Source: a virus. From it: a stretch of DNA of 50,163 nucleotides. The DNA is taken from IMG/VR virus record IMGVR_UViG_3300042731_004344, positions 1 through 50,163 of that record. One strand, written 5' to 3'. Position numbers and translations under genes: made by a program. This document shows positions 1-7,337 of the stretch, one piece after another. The notes below the pieces were generated by a model. That model did no database searches, was not told where the DNA came from, and saw only the letters and a program-made list of their open reading frames with translations. The stretch's first letter is position 1. Each line of letters starts with the position of its first letter.

Positions 1-141
1 AGGACATCTATCAGAAGGACGGGCCGACCGACGACAACTGGTTCGCTCCCGTCGATAAGGAGCCTGGCGGCGCCTACATCCTCAACTTCCAACTCGGGCT
101 CGGTGACGCCTCCGGCGCCCTCGACCTGTTCTTCCTCACCC
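1..141. repeat. Left copy of the 141-bp terminal overlap
   Basis: These 141 bases match the last 141 bases of the window (50023-50163) at 140 of 141 positions. The only difference is C at 71 versus T at 50093, a silent third-codon-position change (GGC/GGT, Gly) in the spike gene that crosses the junction. Because the repeat lies inside one continuous reading frame, it is best read as the overlap left when a circular or circularly permuted genome was linearised. A genuine short terminal repeat of the packaged molecule is less likely. Confidence 0.9.
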
Positions 142-1073
142 GAGGCGAGAACATCATCCTGGGCGACCAACCCCTCGAGGACGCTACCACCGGGTACGAC
201 TACATCGTGCTTCAAGAGGACACGGGGGAAACCCATGTCCATTTCGGTGACTCCAACGGCACGGGCGAGAGCCGGGTAGGGTTTGGCGGGTCCGTGTTCT
301 TCGCGCAGGACTCCATCTTCTCCTCGCGCACATACCGCAACCTCGATTTCACCGGGGCCATCACCGAGGCCGCGCTGTACGGCAGCTCCTTCTTCGGGTG
401 CGATGCTATAGACCTGCGCGACGGGGCCAGCCTCACCGACGCCAGGTTCATCGGCTGTCAGATCGTGGACCCGCTTGGCGTGTTCGACCCCGGTGGGTTT
501 GAGGTGCGCGACCTCGTGCTCTCGGGGTACGTCAGCACGACGGGCGGCGCGATGGATTGGGGCTCCAACATCGACATCAAACGGAGCTCGTTCCTCGCCA
601 ACTACGCGGCGATCTACCACATCGCGGGCGGGTCCGTCACCTACGATGCGCTCAACTTCGGCGGGAACACCTACGACATCCGCTTGAACAGCGCGTCAAA
701 CCTCACGGTGAACACGAACAACGACGCCAACCCGTCCACCACTCTCGAGGACTCGACGGGCACCATCAGCATCGTGAACACGAAGATCCTCACGGTCACG
801 GTGCAGCAAGCAGACGGCACCAAGATCAGCGGGGTGCGGGTCGGCATCTATCAGTCGTCGGACGGAACGGAGATCCACACGGGCACCACCAACGCGAGCG
901 GCGTGGTGCAGAAAACGGACTACAACTACACAGCCGATACGGATGTGTATGTGCGGGCACGGCTCTCGCCAGACGGGAGTACCCGATACACGCCGGCAGA
1001 GTCGCCGGGAACGATCACAACGGACGGACTGAACGTCGTGGTCACGCTATTCGAGGACGAAATCGCAGCGTAA
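1..1073 (+). CDS. Tail spike/fibre protein, C-terminal part (wraps from 49221)
   Basis: This is the 3' part of a gene whose 5' part begins at 49221. The frame open from base 3 is in register with the frame left open at the right edge. Joined across the overlap the gene codes for 624 residues. The visible portion is rich in Gly, Ser, Thr, Asp and Asn, with short repeated beta-like turns through its middle that suggest a parallel beta-helix or beta-prism spike. The last ~90 residues (from VTVQQADGTKISGVRVGIYQ) look like an immunoglobulin/carboxypeptidase-regulatory-type beta domain. The extreme C-terminus, FEDEIAA, resembles that of the next gene (IEDEIYT). No catalytic motif was recognised. 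The role, receptor binding or depolymerase-type spike, is inferred from composition and from its place among fibre genes. Confidence 0.8.
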   Translation, partial: DIYQKDGPTDDNWFAPVDKEPGGAYILNFQLGLGDASGALDLFFLTRGENIILGDQPLEDATTGYDYIVLQEDTGETHVHFGDSNGTGESRVGFGGSVFFAQDSIFSSRTYRNLDFTGAITEAALYGSSFFGCDAIDLRDGASLTDARFIGCQIVDPLGVFDPGGFEVRDLVLSGYVSTTGGAMDWGSNIDIKRSSFLANYAAIYHIAGGSVTYDALNFGGNTYDIRLNSASNLTVNTNNDANPSTTLEDSTGTISIVNTKILTVTVQQADGTKISGVRVGIYQSSDGTEIHTGTTNASGVVQKTDYNYTADTDVYVRARLSPDGSTRYTPAESPGTITTDGLNVVVTLFEDEIAA

Positions 1074-1085
1074 AGGAGGGAGGAC

Positions 1086-3503
1086 ATGTCACAGACGATC
1101 TTGGCTGGCGATGTAACGGTCTACTTCGGATCGGAGAATCGCCAGGCACGCCTCGAGTGGTCGGGTGCCGCGACCGATACGAGGACCATGAACGAGCTGT
1201 ATTCTGCTCTGCAAGACCTGTTCGACGAGACATCGCAGCTCGACGACGGCATCCCGCTCAAGGCCGTGACGCCTGTGGCCTACCGCATCGGGACCATCGA
1301 CCCCAAGGGGCAGTTCCCGTGGTTCATCGACCCAATCTCAATGGAGCACTTCCAAGAGGGTGCCCTTGAGACGGTCAACTGGACACGAGTGGAGGGCACG
1401 AACACCGGGATCATTCGTGTCACCCGGCAGACGAGCACGAACATCGTGACGGGCGACATCGGGCAAGACATCACGCACGCCGACGGTGACTCGGGCACGC
1501 TGCTCGGGATCGTGGGGGACTACCTGTATATCAGGCCGGACTCGAGCGCGGCTGCCAACAGCTTCGATTCCACCACGGGCGGCAACCTCACCTGCAACGG
1601 GCACGTCGATCCGCAGCTCACCGGCCAGGCCAGTGAGACGGGCGAGTGGCTGTGGGCTAACGTCTACACCCTGGGCGCATCGCTCGACACGGACGATGTG
1701 ACCTACCTCTATCTCGAGCAGGACGGGGCGGAGCTGACGAGCGCCGACGGCGGCGGGGATCAGTGGTGGCCGGACGGTCACTTCGACATCGCCGTGCTCG
1801 TGAAGGAGGTCGGAGCCGAAATCGACGAGGCGGTGCTTGTCGGATACCAGCGCCGCTACCAGACCGTCTACTCGTACTTTGAGCTCGACGTTTCGGCCGG
1901 CGGCAGGAACCCTATCCCGCTCTCGACCGGCGCGGACATCAACATCCTCGAGGGACCGTACTCGCTCGTGCTTTCGGGGGCGAGCGGAACGTGGACCGCA
2001 GGCGAGGCCGTCTACACCGGGGCGTCCTGGGCGGCGGCAACGAAGAAGGGAATCCTCACGCTCGGCGGGACGGGGGCCACCCCGACTCTCGAGTATTACC
2101 TCATCGGGGACCTCACGCAGTTCGTGGACACCGAGACACTAGACTCTCGGCTCACGGCGGCGACGGGTACGATCAACGGTGCGCCAGGGAACAACGCGGA
2201 CGGTCCCATCGCCGGGGTGTCGGGTGTGACGGTGACTCACGCCCACGATGCCACGTTCGACATCGACAACGACGGCACGAACGAAAACTATGCCGTCGTA
2301 ATCGACTGTAACTCCAACCCGGTGCAGGAAGTATATCAGCACCTCCAGTATTACACGGGGCGCGGGCAGACAGGCACCAGCCTCACCGATGGTATCCAGG
2401 GCCAGTTCTACCGAGGCATAGATGTGAAGATCGTCTACACCTCGGAGACGGGCACGGTGAGCGAGGGCGATGTTGTGACCCAGGCGAACACCGGGGCCAC
2501 GGGCACGGTCGTATCGCACGACCGGACCAACAACATCGTCACGCTCCGCAACTCAAGGGGTACGTTCAACACCTCGGACCTCATCCAAGAGACTCCAGCG
2601 ACCAACGAGCTCGTGGGAGCGCATGTCATCACGACGGTCAGCCCGAACGCGGGCGCACCGTTCGGCACGTTCGCTGGCGGTAAGTGGTTCCTCGCGTTCG
2701 GTGTCGTGCTCGACAACGTGCCGGCCGCCGACGCGAACAACTACGTCGCCTACGCGACGGACGGAAACTTCTACGAGGAGCCCACGCAGGTAACGATCGC
2801 CGTGGGGAACACCCGAGCTCTCGACAGGATCGGAGTGTGGGAGCTCACGGCGGCGGGAGGCGTCATCAAGCGGGATCAGTATACCGTGGACGCCACGCAG
2901 GGTGCGTCCCCGCAGACCTCGATCAAGGTGGACCCGGACATCGGACAGTACCGACCAGCGGCGGGACATGTCGTGTGGTACGACGACTCCGCAGGGATCG
3001 AGTACGTCTACCGCTACACGAGCTACGCGAATGATGTGTTCACGCTGTTCACGCAGGCGAGCACGACGATGGACGCGGGTTCGGGGGTCACGACCATCAT
3101 CGACAGCGGAGCGTTCGGCTCCGTCCAGGTGGGCGACCTCATTTACAACTCCACCCGCGCAGCCTACGCCTACGTTACCGAGGTGACGAGTGCGAACGAG
3201 GTCCAGCTCGACCGTGAGATCACGGGTCAGACAAACGGCGACAGTTACGAGGTCGGCACGACCCGCTCCGACTACGACGCCAACGACCTCGTGTATGTCC
3301 CGTACCTGCTTGTCCACGAGACAACGGGCACCGACGGGACGCCTGGCGAGGAGTCGGTCAACGTGGTCTACAACACCGACGTTCCCGTGCTGGCGCGAGC
3401 GCGACAGGCGGGTGACATTCAGCCGTGGGAAGGTGAGGGCACGCTCGGCTCGGCGGGGTTCAGCGTGAACATCGCTCGGATCGAGGACGAAATCTACACC
3501 TAA
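1086..3503 (+). CDS. Large tail fibre/structural protein (805 aa)
   Basis: This 805-residue protein is preceded by a strong ribosome-binding site (GGAGGGAGG, 1075-1083) and lies 12 bases after the spike gene. It is acidic and rich in Thr, Gly, Asp and Val, as in beta-structured tail fibres. Predicted strand-rich repeats run through the sequence, including small SH3-like segments such as EGDVVTQANTGATGTVVS. No transmembrane segment or enzymatic motif is apparent. The N-terminal ~70 residues (TILAGDVTVYFGSENRQARL) could be the virion-attachment portion. Its last residues echo the end of the preceding spike, which may reflect a shared trimerisation or attachment tip. I do not recognise a specific family; the function is inferred from size, composition and synteny. 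Confidence 0.7.
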   Translation: MSQTILAGDVTVYFGSENRQARLEWSGAATDTRTMNELYSALQDLFDETSQLDDGIPLKAVTPVAYRIGTIDPKGQFPWFIDPISMEHFQEGALETVNWTRVEGTNTGIIRVTRQTSTNIVTGDIGQDITHADGDSGTLLGIVGDYLYIRPDSSAAANSFDSTTGGNLTCNGHVDPQLTGQASETGEWLWANVYTLGASLDTDDVTYLYLEQDGAELTSADGGGDQWWPDGHFDIAVLVKEVGAEIDEAVLVGYQRRYQTVYSYFELDVSAGGRNPIPLSTGADINILEGPYSLVLSGASGTWTAGEAVYTGASWAAATKKGILTLGGTGATPTLEYYLIGDLTQFVDTETLDSRLTAATGTINGAPGNNADGPIAGVSGVTVTHAHDATFDIDNDGTNENYAVVIDCNSNPVQEVYQHLQYYTGRGQTGTSLTDGIQGQFYRGIDVKIVYTSETGTVSEGDVVTQANTGATGTVVSHDRTNNIVTLRNSRGTFNTSDLIQETPATNELVGAHVITTVSPNAGAPFGTFAGGKWFLAFGVVLDNVPAADANNYVAYATDGNFYEEPTQVTIAVGNTRALDRIGVWELTAAGGVIKRDQYTVDATQGASPQTSIKVDPDIGQYRPAAGHVVWYDDSAGIEYVYRYTSYANDVFTLFTQASTTMDAGSGVTTIIDSGAFGSVQVGDLIYNSTRAAYAYVTEVTSANEVQLDREITGQTNGDSYEVGTTRSDYDANDLVYVPYLLVHETTGTDGTPGEESVNVVYNTDVPVLARARQAGDIQPWEGEGTLGSAGFSVNIARIEDEIYT

Positions 3504-3516
3504 CGGGAGGTAGCAC

Positions 3517-3747
3517 ATGCCGTATGACACTCCCGCTCCTGGCGTGCGTCAGAAGCGACCGGAGGTCGTGCGCGTCTCGAGCAAACTCAAGGGCGACTAC
3601 TACATCGTCCGCAGATTCGAGACGGGCATCGCGCCCATCGGACACGTCGTGTTTCGGGGGAGCAGGGAGGACTGCCAGGCGTTCGTGGACAACGGGTGCA
3701 AGGTGCTTCCAAAGAAAGCTCCGAAGAAGAAAGCGGCGAAGAAATGA
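3517..3747 (+). CDS. Small basic protein with lysine-rich tail
   Basis: A 76-residue protein starting at ATG 3517 behind GGGAGG (3504-3509). The N-terminal ~60 residues look like a small folded beta domain (GDYYIVRRFETG, HVVFRGSREDCQAF). They are followed by a run of Lys, Ala and Pro (PKKAPKKKAAKK) resembling nucleic-acid-binding or disordered tails. Its stop codon overlaps the next start (ATGA at 3744-3747), implying translational coupling. The family is not recognised. It lies within the fibre block just before the lysis genes, so a minor structural or accessory role is possible. Confidence 0.7.
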   Translation: MPYDTPAPGVRQKRPEVVRVSSKLKGDYYIVRRFETGIAPIGHVVFRGSREDCQAFVDNGCKVLPKKAPKKKAAKK

Positions 3748-3902
3748 TGCGGCTCGAGGACTTTGAGACGGACGGTCTGCAGGATTACGCCGCCAACCTC
3801 GCTCGGAACATCGAGTCCATCGAGGCGGCACTCCGCAAGGAGAAAGCGACCCTGCAGGCGGTCCAGCTCGAGCTAGAGGTGCGCGCACGACAGGAGGCGT
3901 AG
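3744..3902 (+). CDS. Short coiled-coil protein (52 aa)
   Basis: The start was chosen at ATG 3744 (a second ATG follows directly) because it overlaps the previous stop by four bases. The longer open frame upstream would lie wholly inside the preceding gene. The 52-residue product is almost entirely helical with a heptad-like pattern (LARNIESIEAALRKEKATLQ), suggesting a coiled coil. No family is recognised. The next gene begins immediately after its TAG. It may be a fibre chaperone or a small accessory protein, but this is inference. Confidence 0.6.
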   Translation: MMRLEDFETDGLQDYAANLARNIESIEAALRKEKATLQAVQLELEVRARQEA

Positions 3903-4358
3903 GTGTCTGTCCGCACGGACATCACGGTAAACTTCGACGTGTCGCCGCGGATCATTACCGTGGCGGCACCGTCCGTCGCGCTCACCATTCAAGACCTGTG
4001 GGACACGCTGCGCCAGATCGAGGACGAGCTGCCCTACCTCTCGTTCGATCAGCTCATCAGCACCAAGTCAGGCGGCAAGATCAGCTTGGGCGGCGGCGAG
4101 TTTACGGGCATCAGCTTGGTCATGAACAACGCTCTGCTTGAGTTCGAGGCGAGGGCGGGTCCGACCTGGGCCGAGTGCCAGATCCAGGGCGGCAACATTA
4201 TCTCCGTGGACAGCGGCGGCGTGATTCAATGGCCGATCAACCCCACCGATTACGTGAACGTAGCTTTCCGGCAGAGCACCGCGCCGGGGCTCGTGGAAGG
4301 ACTGGACGTGACCGACGCCGATTGGCTTACTCGAAACGAGTTCATCGCGCTCAAATAG
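3903..4358 (+). CDS. Putative tail/fibre-associated protein (151 aa)
   Basis: It starts with GTG at 3903, abutting the previous TAG, with AGGAGG at 3892-3897 as ribosome-binding site. The 151-residue product has an N-terminal beta segment (DITVNFDVSPRIITVAAPS), a helical stretch (LTIQDLWDTLRQIEDELP) and a beta-rich C-terminal half with a Gly-rich turn (GGKISLGGGEFTGI). It has no membrane segment and no catalytic motif that I recognise. Such proteins occur among tail-fibre genes of other phages. It could be a small structural or fibre-assembly protein and is the last gene before the lysis cassette. Confidence 0.65.
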   Translation: MSVRTDITVNFDVSPRIITVAAPSVALTIQDLWDTLRQIEDELPYLSFDQLISTKSGGKISLGGGEFTGISLVMNNALLEFEARAGPTWAECQIQGGNIISVDSGGVIQWPINPTDYVNVAFRQSTAPGLVEGLDVTDADWLTRNEFIALK

Positions 4359-4395
4359 CGATTTCGGATTTCCTCGCGCGCGTGGGAGATTTTTC

Positions 4396-4857
4396 ATGAA
4401 CATCACAGCATACTGGGTTGCGGAGCGGTTCGAGGGCACCAAGGAGGTGCCTGGTCGAGCTGCCAATCCGCAGGTCATGGCTATGCTCAACCTCGACAGC
4501 GCGTGGCCCGAGGACGACGAGGTGCCGTGGTGCAGCGGGTTCGTCAACTACGTGTGCTGGATCTTGCGACTCCCTCGCTCCAAGAGCTTGCGAGCGCGGA
4601 GCTGGCTCAATGTCGGCAGGCCGATACCGCTCAACGAGGCGGAGGTGGGGTGGGACGTCGTGATCTTCAATCGGGCGGACGGCCCGCACGACCCCAACAT
4701 CATCGACGCGCCCGGGCACGTCGCTTTCTACGCCGGCATGTTGGACAACGATTGGGTGTACGTGCTTGGCGGCAATCAGGGCGATACCGTGAAGGTATCG
4801 CGATACCCTGTGAGTGACGTATTGGGGGTACGCAGACTGCGAGAGGAGGCAGCATGA
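4396..4857 (+). CDS. Endolysin, CHAP/NlpC-P60-like (TIGR02594-type) peptidoglycan hydrolase
   Basis: A 153-residue protein resembling the small phage cysteine amidase/peptidase family of the CHAP/NlpC-P60 fold. The signature includes the catalytic cysteine in VPWCSGFVNYV (C46), the histidine in APGHVAFYAG (H108), and the GGNQGDTVKVSRYP block near the C-terminus (N127). The length is normal for this single-domain family. There is no signal peptide, so export would depend on a holin, and a holin-like gene follows with a four-base ATGA overlap. It probably cleaves peptidoglycan cross-bridge or stem-peptide bonds; the exact bond cannot be told from sequence. The start is ATG 4396 with GGGAG upstream. 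Confidence 0.85.
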   Translation: MNITAYWVAERFEGTKEVPGRAANPQVMAMLNLDSAWPEDDEVPWCSGFVNYVCWILRLPRSKSLRARSWLNVGRPIPLNEAEVGWDVVIFNRADGPHDPNIIDAPGHVAFYAGMLDNDWVYVLGGNQGDTVKVSRYPVSDVLGVRRLREEAA

Positions 4858-5096
4858 AGGTCACGCCGAGCAACCTAGTCGGCACGTTCCTCATGACGGT
4901 CGGGGGGTGCCTTATCGTCCTGTGGCTCCTGGGGGACTTGGGGGTTCTCGAGACGAAAAGCGGCATTTTGACGTACATCCTCGCCACGGTCGCCTGCCTG
5001 GGGATTGGTTTCATGCTCCGCGCAGGGCAGGCCGACAAGCTCGGTGAGGCGTTCATGTGGTGGTTCAAGCGAGGAAAGAGAGGCCCCGATGAGTAA
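4854..5096 (+). CDS. Holin-like membrane protein
   Basis: An 80-residue protein with two strongly hydrophobic segments (about residues 7-27 and 38-57), a charged C-terminal tail (WWFKRGKRGPDE), and its start coupled to the endolysin stop (ATGA at 4854-4857). Small size, two membrane spans, a basic tail and the position directly after the endolysin are the usual marks of a class II holin, which permeabilises the inner membrane at lysis. Holins share little sequence, so the call rests on topology and context. An alternative is an antiholin or other small membrane protein. The gene overlaps the next start by eight bases. Confidence 0.7.
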   Translation: MKVTPSNLVGTFLMTVGGCLIVLWLLGDLGVLETKSGILTYILATVACLGIGFMLRAGQADKLGEAFMWWFKRGKRGPDE

Positions 5097-5871
5097 GCGG
5101 GACAACAGCTGGATCGTCATTCTGCTCGCCCTCGCGGTCGTCATCTTCGCGCTCGCCTCGTGCGATTGGTGGCCCCCGCCTGAGCTCGGCGCGAGGGAGC
5201 TTGGGGTCGAGGTGGTGCAACAGACATCCGACACGGCCTACGTCACGGCGAGCTGGAAACCACCCCTCAACGCCGCAGAGGGATGGGAGCTGTTCTACGA
5301 GTGGACGAACACGCGGATCAGCGGCGGCAACGCTTGCGAGCTGTCGGAGGCCACGACGCAGACGACCGTGAGCTTCCGCTGCACCAAGGGCGGGACGGCC
5401 GGACAGATGCGGTTCAGTGTCGTGCCCGTTCGAGTGGTGGACGGGGCGCAGCTCCGTGGGCCGTCCACTGAGGCCACATACACGGTGCCCGCTCGAGCAG
5501 CCGAACCGCCCGGGCCGGTGGACAGCCTCACGATCCAGGTGGCATGGCGTCGGGTCTGGACGGACCAGAACGACCCGCAACACGCTCACATCCAATACGA
5601 CCTTCCCCCGGCGACGTATCGGTACATCGACTACCCGGCCGGACTGACCGAGCGGTTCATGTACGAGGTCCTGCTCGACGGTGAGCCTACGGCCTACCTG
5701 TACGACGCGGACTACGGGGTGGTGGAGTGTCATCTCGTGGAGAACGGGGAGGTGTGCCCTGTGCGGCCCTTTCGACGAGAGCCGGGACACATGGCCCTGT
5801 TGGGACCACATCGGGGCGAACACGGACTGGCCGGAGTGCTACGACCCGACGGACCTAGCCAACTCGTGTGA
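5089..5871 (+). CDS. Fn3-like phage lipoprotein, zero-frame product (probably frameshifted)
   Basis: The start was set at ATG 5089, overlapping the holin end; the longer frame upstream lies inside the holin gene. It has a typical lipoprotein signal: basic N-terminus, hydrophobic core, then LASC with the lipidated cysteine at residue 25. Beta-sandwich domains of the fibronectin type III kind follow (SWKPPLNAAEGWELFYEW and a second from about residue 145). After about residue 227 the zero frame turns into an implausible Arg/His/Gly/Pro-rich tail and stops at 5871, while the natural-looking sequence continues in the +1 frame to 6103. The intact protein would be about 337 residues. Possible roles are superinfection exclusion at the envelope or a spanin-like lysis function; both are inference. 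Confidence 0.75.
   Translation: MSKRDNSWIVILLALAVVIFALASCDWWPPPELGARELGVEVVQQTSDTAYVTASWKPPLNAAEGWELFYEWTNTRISGGNACELSEATTQTTVSFRCTKGGTAGQMRFSVVPVRVVDGAQLRGPSTEATYTVPARAAEPPGPVDSLTIQVAWRRVWTDQNDPQHAHIQYDLPPATYRYIDYPAGLTERFMYEVLLDGEPTAYLYDADYGVVECHLVENGEVCPVRPFRREPGHMALLGPHRGEHGLAGVLRPDGPSQLV
5764..5776 (+). other. Candidate +1 frameshift site (CGG CCC TTT CGA)
   Basis: In the zero frame the codons read CGG CCC TTT CGA. In the +1 frame they read CCT TTC GAC GAG. A tRNA-Pro on CCC could re-pair with CCT after slipping one base forward, and TTT is an uncommon codon in this G/C-ending genome, so a slow A-site is plausible. CCC-T is a known kind of +1 slippery sequence, but no stop codon or obvious stimulatory structure lies beside it. 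A single-base insertion from sequencing or mutation explains the data equally well. Confidence 0.4.
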
Positions 5872-6103
5872 GTACGACCCGTGGGGGACACAGCTTGACT
5901 ACAACGAGCTCGCGCAGGTTCGGGATACCGTCACCTCTTGGTATCCCGAGTGCAACTACAACACCCGTGTTGCACGAGCTGTCACGATTCATGTGCCGTC
6001 GCGCGGAGCGTGGTACAACACCGAGGTACGCCTGCTTCGCTTTCCAGGCGGAGACGTTGTCGATACCCGAGAGGACACCTGGTACGTCCATCCGGCGCCA
6101 TAG
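5768..6103 (+). CDS. C-terminal continuation of the lipoprotein in the +1 frame
   Basis: This is not an independent gene. It is the +1-frame stretch that carries on the lipoprotein at 5089. Codons here are G/C-ending and the residues are natural for a secreted Cys/Trp-containing domain (SRDTWPCWDHIGANTDWPEC). Its TAG at 6101-6103 is immediately followed by the ribosome-binding site of the next gene (AGGAGG, 6102-6107), so the operon spacing fits translation ending here, not at 5871. No start codon with a ribosome-binding site sits at its beginning. Either ribosomes shift +1, or the assembly or genome carries an extra base near 5764-5774. Confidence 0.65.
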   Translation, partial: PFDESRDTWPCWDHIGANTDWPECYDPTDLANSCEYDPWGTQLDYNELAQVRDTVTSWYPECNYNTRVARAVTIHVPSRGAWYNTEVRLLRFPGGDVVDTREDTWYVHPAP

Positions 6104-6111
6104 GAGGCCCC

Positions 6112-6225
6112 ATGACCTTTGAGACTATCCTCATCATCATCCTGCTCCTCATCCTCGCGTTCGCGGGTGGTGGCTACGTGGGCTACCGCTACGGCAAGCG
6201 CGTGTTCGACAACCCGAACACATGA
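6112..6225 (+). CDS. Single-pass small membrane protein (37 aa)
   Basis: A 37-residue product starting at ATG 6112, five bases beyond an AGGAGG that overlaps the preceding stop. It is essentially one transmembrane helix (about residues 5-26, rich in Ile/Leu, ending in GGGYVGYRYG) plus a short charged tail. Its stop overlaps the next start by ATGA (6222-6225). Its place in the lysis cassette suggests a lysis accessory role such as a small holin or antiholin, but there is no family signature. Confidence 0.65.
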   Translation: MTFETILIIILLLILAFAGGGYVGYRYGKRVFDNPNT

Positions 6226-6422
6226 CGAGGGCCGGCGACGAGGTTCAATGCCCTCACTGTGAGTCGATCTTCCGCGCCACCAAGCACCGCAAGAGGTACT
6301 GCGGCCCCGCGTGCGCGGACGAGGCCCGGAAGATCCGCCAGCGCGAAGCGAAGCGCCGGCAGCGCGGAGGTACGTCCTGGGAGGAATATCTCGAGCGCAC
6401 CGGCAAGCAGAGCCGAAAATGA
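6222..6422 (+). CDS. Small zinc-ribbon protein (66 aa)
   Basis: A 66-residue basic protein with a metal-binding pattern, VQCPHCESIF followed by RYCGPACADE (CxxC...CxxxC), and an Arg/Lys-rich helical C-terminus (ARKIRQREAKRRQRGG). Both ends are coupled by ATGA overlaps. Similar short Cys-rich proteins occur widely in phages and may bind nucleic acid. It sits oddly between two membrane-protein genes in the lysis region. No specific function is recognised. Confidence 0.65.
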   Translation: MTRAGDEVQCPHCESIFRATKHRKRYCGPACADEARKIRQREAKRRQRGGTSWEEYLERTGKQSRK

Positions 6423-6955
6423 AGGGTGTGCTGATAGCGGTTTGCCTCGCCGCTGTCGCGTTCGGTGCGGGGTGGCTGTCCCGCCCCCGACCTCCCTCGG
6501 TCGCTCCGCCGCCGCTCCGCACCGACACCCTTTACTATCCCCTGCCGATCTACGAGCGCCAGGTCGAGCTCGTTTTCGAGAAGGGCGACGACGTGCTGTT
6601 CACAGACACATTCCCGTACCCGGTCACGGTCGAGCGCATTGTCACAGAGACCGAGTATGTTGGATGGGAGCTTCCCGAGACCTGGGGGATCGAGGCCCTA
6701 CAATCGCCTGTGAGCCCCGCAGAGTCCTTGTTGGTATCCTTACGAGGCATCACCGTCGATGAGGCCGACGGCGTGAAGATAGACCGCCGCATGGAGCGAA
6801 TATGGACCCCTGGCTACCTCACCTACCTCGAGGTGGACGTAAACGGGGAGCTGCGGATGGATTTTGCACCGTTCGTCGAGGAGAAAAAGGGCTCCACTCT
6901 CCTTCGTTGGATCGAGCGGGGAGCGTTCGTTGCGCTCGGAGCGTTCGCGTTCTAG
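6419..6955 (+). CDS. Membrane-anchored periplasmic-type protein (178 aa)
   Basis: The start was set at ATG 6419 because it overlaps the previous stop by ATGA; the open frame upstream of it is a shadow of the zinc-ribbon gene. The N-terminus is a single hydrophobic anchor (GVLIAVCLAAVAFGAGWL) followed by a Pro-rich linker and a predominantly beta body. The C-terminus ends in a second hydrophobic stretch (GAFVALGAFAF). One N-terminal anchor with a periplasmic body would suit an inner-membrane spanin partner, but no long coiled coil is seen, so this is weak. It is the last gene of the lysis cassette. Confidence 0.6.
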   Translation: MKGVLIAVCLAAVAFGAGWLSRPRPPSVAPPPLRTDTLYYPLPIYERQVELVFEKGDDVLFTDTFPYPVTVERIVTETEYVGWELPETWGIEALQSPVSPAESLLVSLRGITVDEADGVKIDRRMERIWTPGYLTYLEVDVNGELRMDFAPFVEEKKGSTLLRWIERGAFVALGAFAF

Positions 6956-7012
6956 GTTGACATCCCCGCCGCGTCAAGACGGGTCACAAACACAAGGAGG
7001 AAGGAGGCACGG

Positions 7013-7225
7013 ATGGCGTATCTCGTGCGCTTTCACTCGGCGGCCAACCCGACGATGAAAGCACGAGAGGACCGCACCGTGGAGCGTGTGTCCGACTACT
7101 TCGACCTGACCGCCGATGCCATCGGTGATCCCGAAGTGGGGGGTACATCCATCCACAGTGTGTGCGAGAGCTGCGGACACACCGACCTGCTCGGCCAGCT
7201 CCGCACGGAGAAGCTAGGTGGATGA
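7013..7225 (+). CDS. Small protein with CxxC motif (70 aa)
   Basis: A 70-residue product starting at ATG 7013 with AAGGAGG at 7001-7007. It contains VCESCGHTD, a CxxC pair that might form half of a metal site with the nearby histidines, and an acidic middle. No family is recognised. Its stop is followed directly by a GUAA-loop hairpin (7228-7257), so this is probably the last gene of the late rightward unit. Confidence 0.6.
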   Translation: MAYLVRFHSAANPTMKAREDRTVERVSDYFDLTADAIGDPEVGGTSIHSVCESCGHTDLLGQLRTEKLGG

Positions 7226-7227
7226 GA

Positions 7228-7257
7228 GAAGGGGCCGCCCGTAAGGACGACCCCTTC
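7228..7257 (+). terminator. Hairpin with GTAA tetraloop after the lysis block
   Basis: GAAGGGG (7228-7234) pairs exactly with CCCCTTC (7251-7257). The inner six positions CCGCCC and GGACGA pair except for two C/A mismatches, and the loop GTAA is of the stable GNRA type. The hairpin begins two bases after the preceding stop codon. No run of T follows, so it is either a weak or factor-dependent terminator or an RNA-stability/processing element at the boundary between the lysis and recombination modules. Confidence 0.5.
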
Positions 7258-7264
7258 AGAGGTT

Positions 7265-7297
7265 GCAGGCGGAAGGTTTGGCACCTGTTCTGCCTGC
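7265..7297 (+). promoter_or_regulatory. Two-tier hairpin in the leader of the exonuclease gene
   Basis: GCAGGC (7265-7270) is complementary to GCCTGC (7292-7297), and inside it AGGT (7274-7277) pairs with ACCT (7283-7286). It occupies the 112-base non-coding leader upstream of the YqaJ gene, next to the hairpin at 7228-7257. It may be part of a second terminator or a structured 5' leader. I saw no convincing -10 box nearby, so the promoter of the recombination module remains unlocated. Confidence 0.35.
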
Positions 7298-7337
7298 GGC
7301 GCGCGTCAAAACGCAACACCAAAGTAAAGGAGGCAGT

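Noticed and set aside
6957-6990. TTGACA at 6957-6962 as a promoter for the 7013 gene
   Set aside because: The -35 is perfect but no acceptable -10 lies 16-18 bases downstream, and the genes are otherwise contiguous with the lysis operon.
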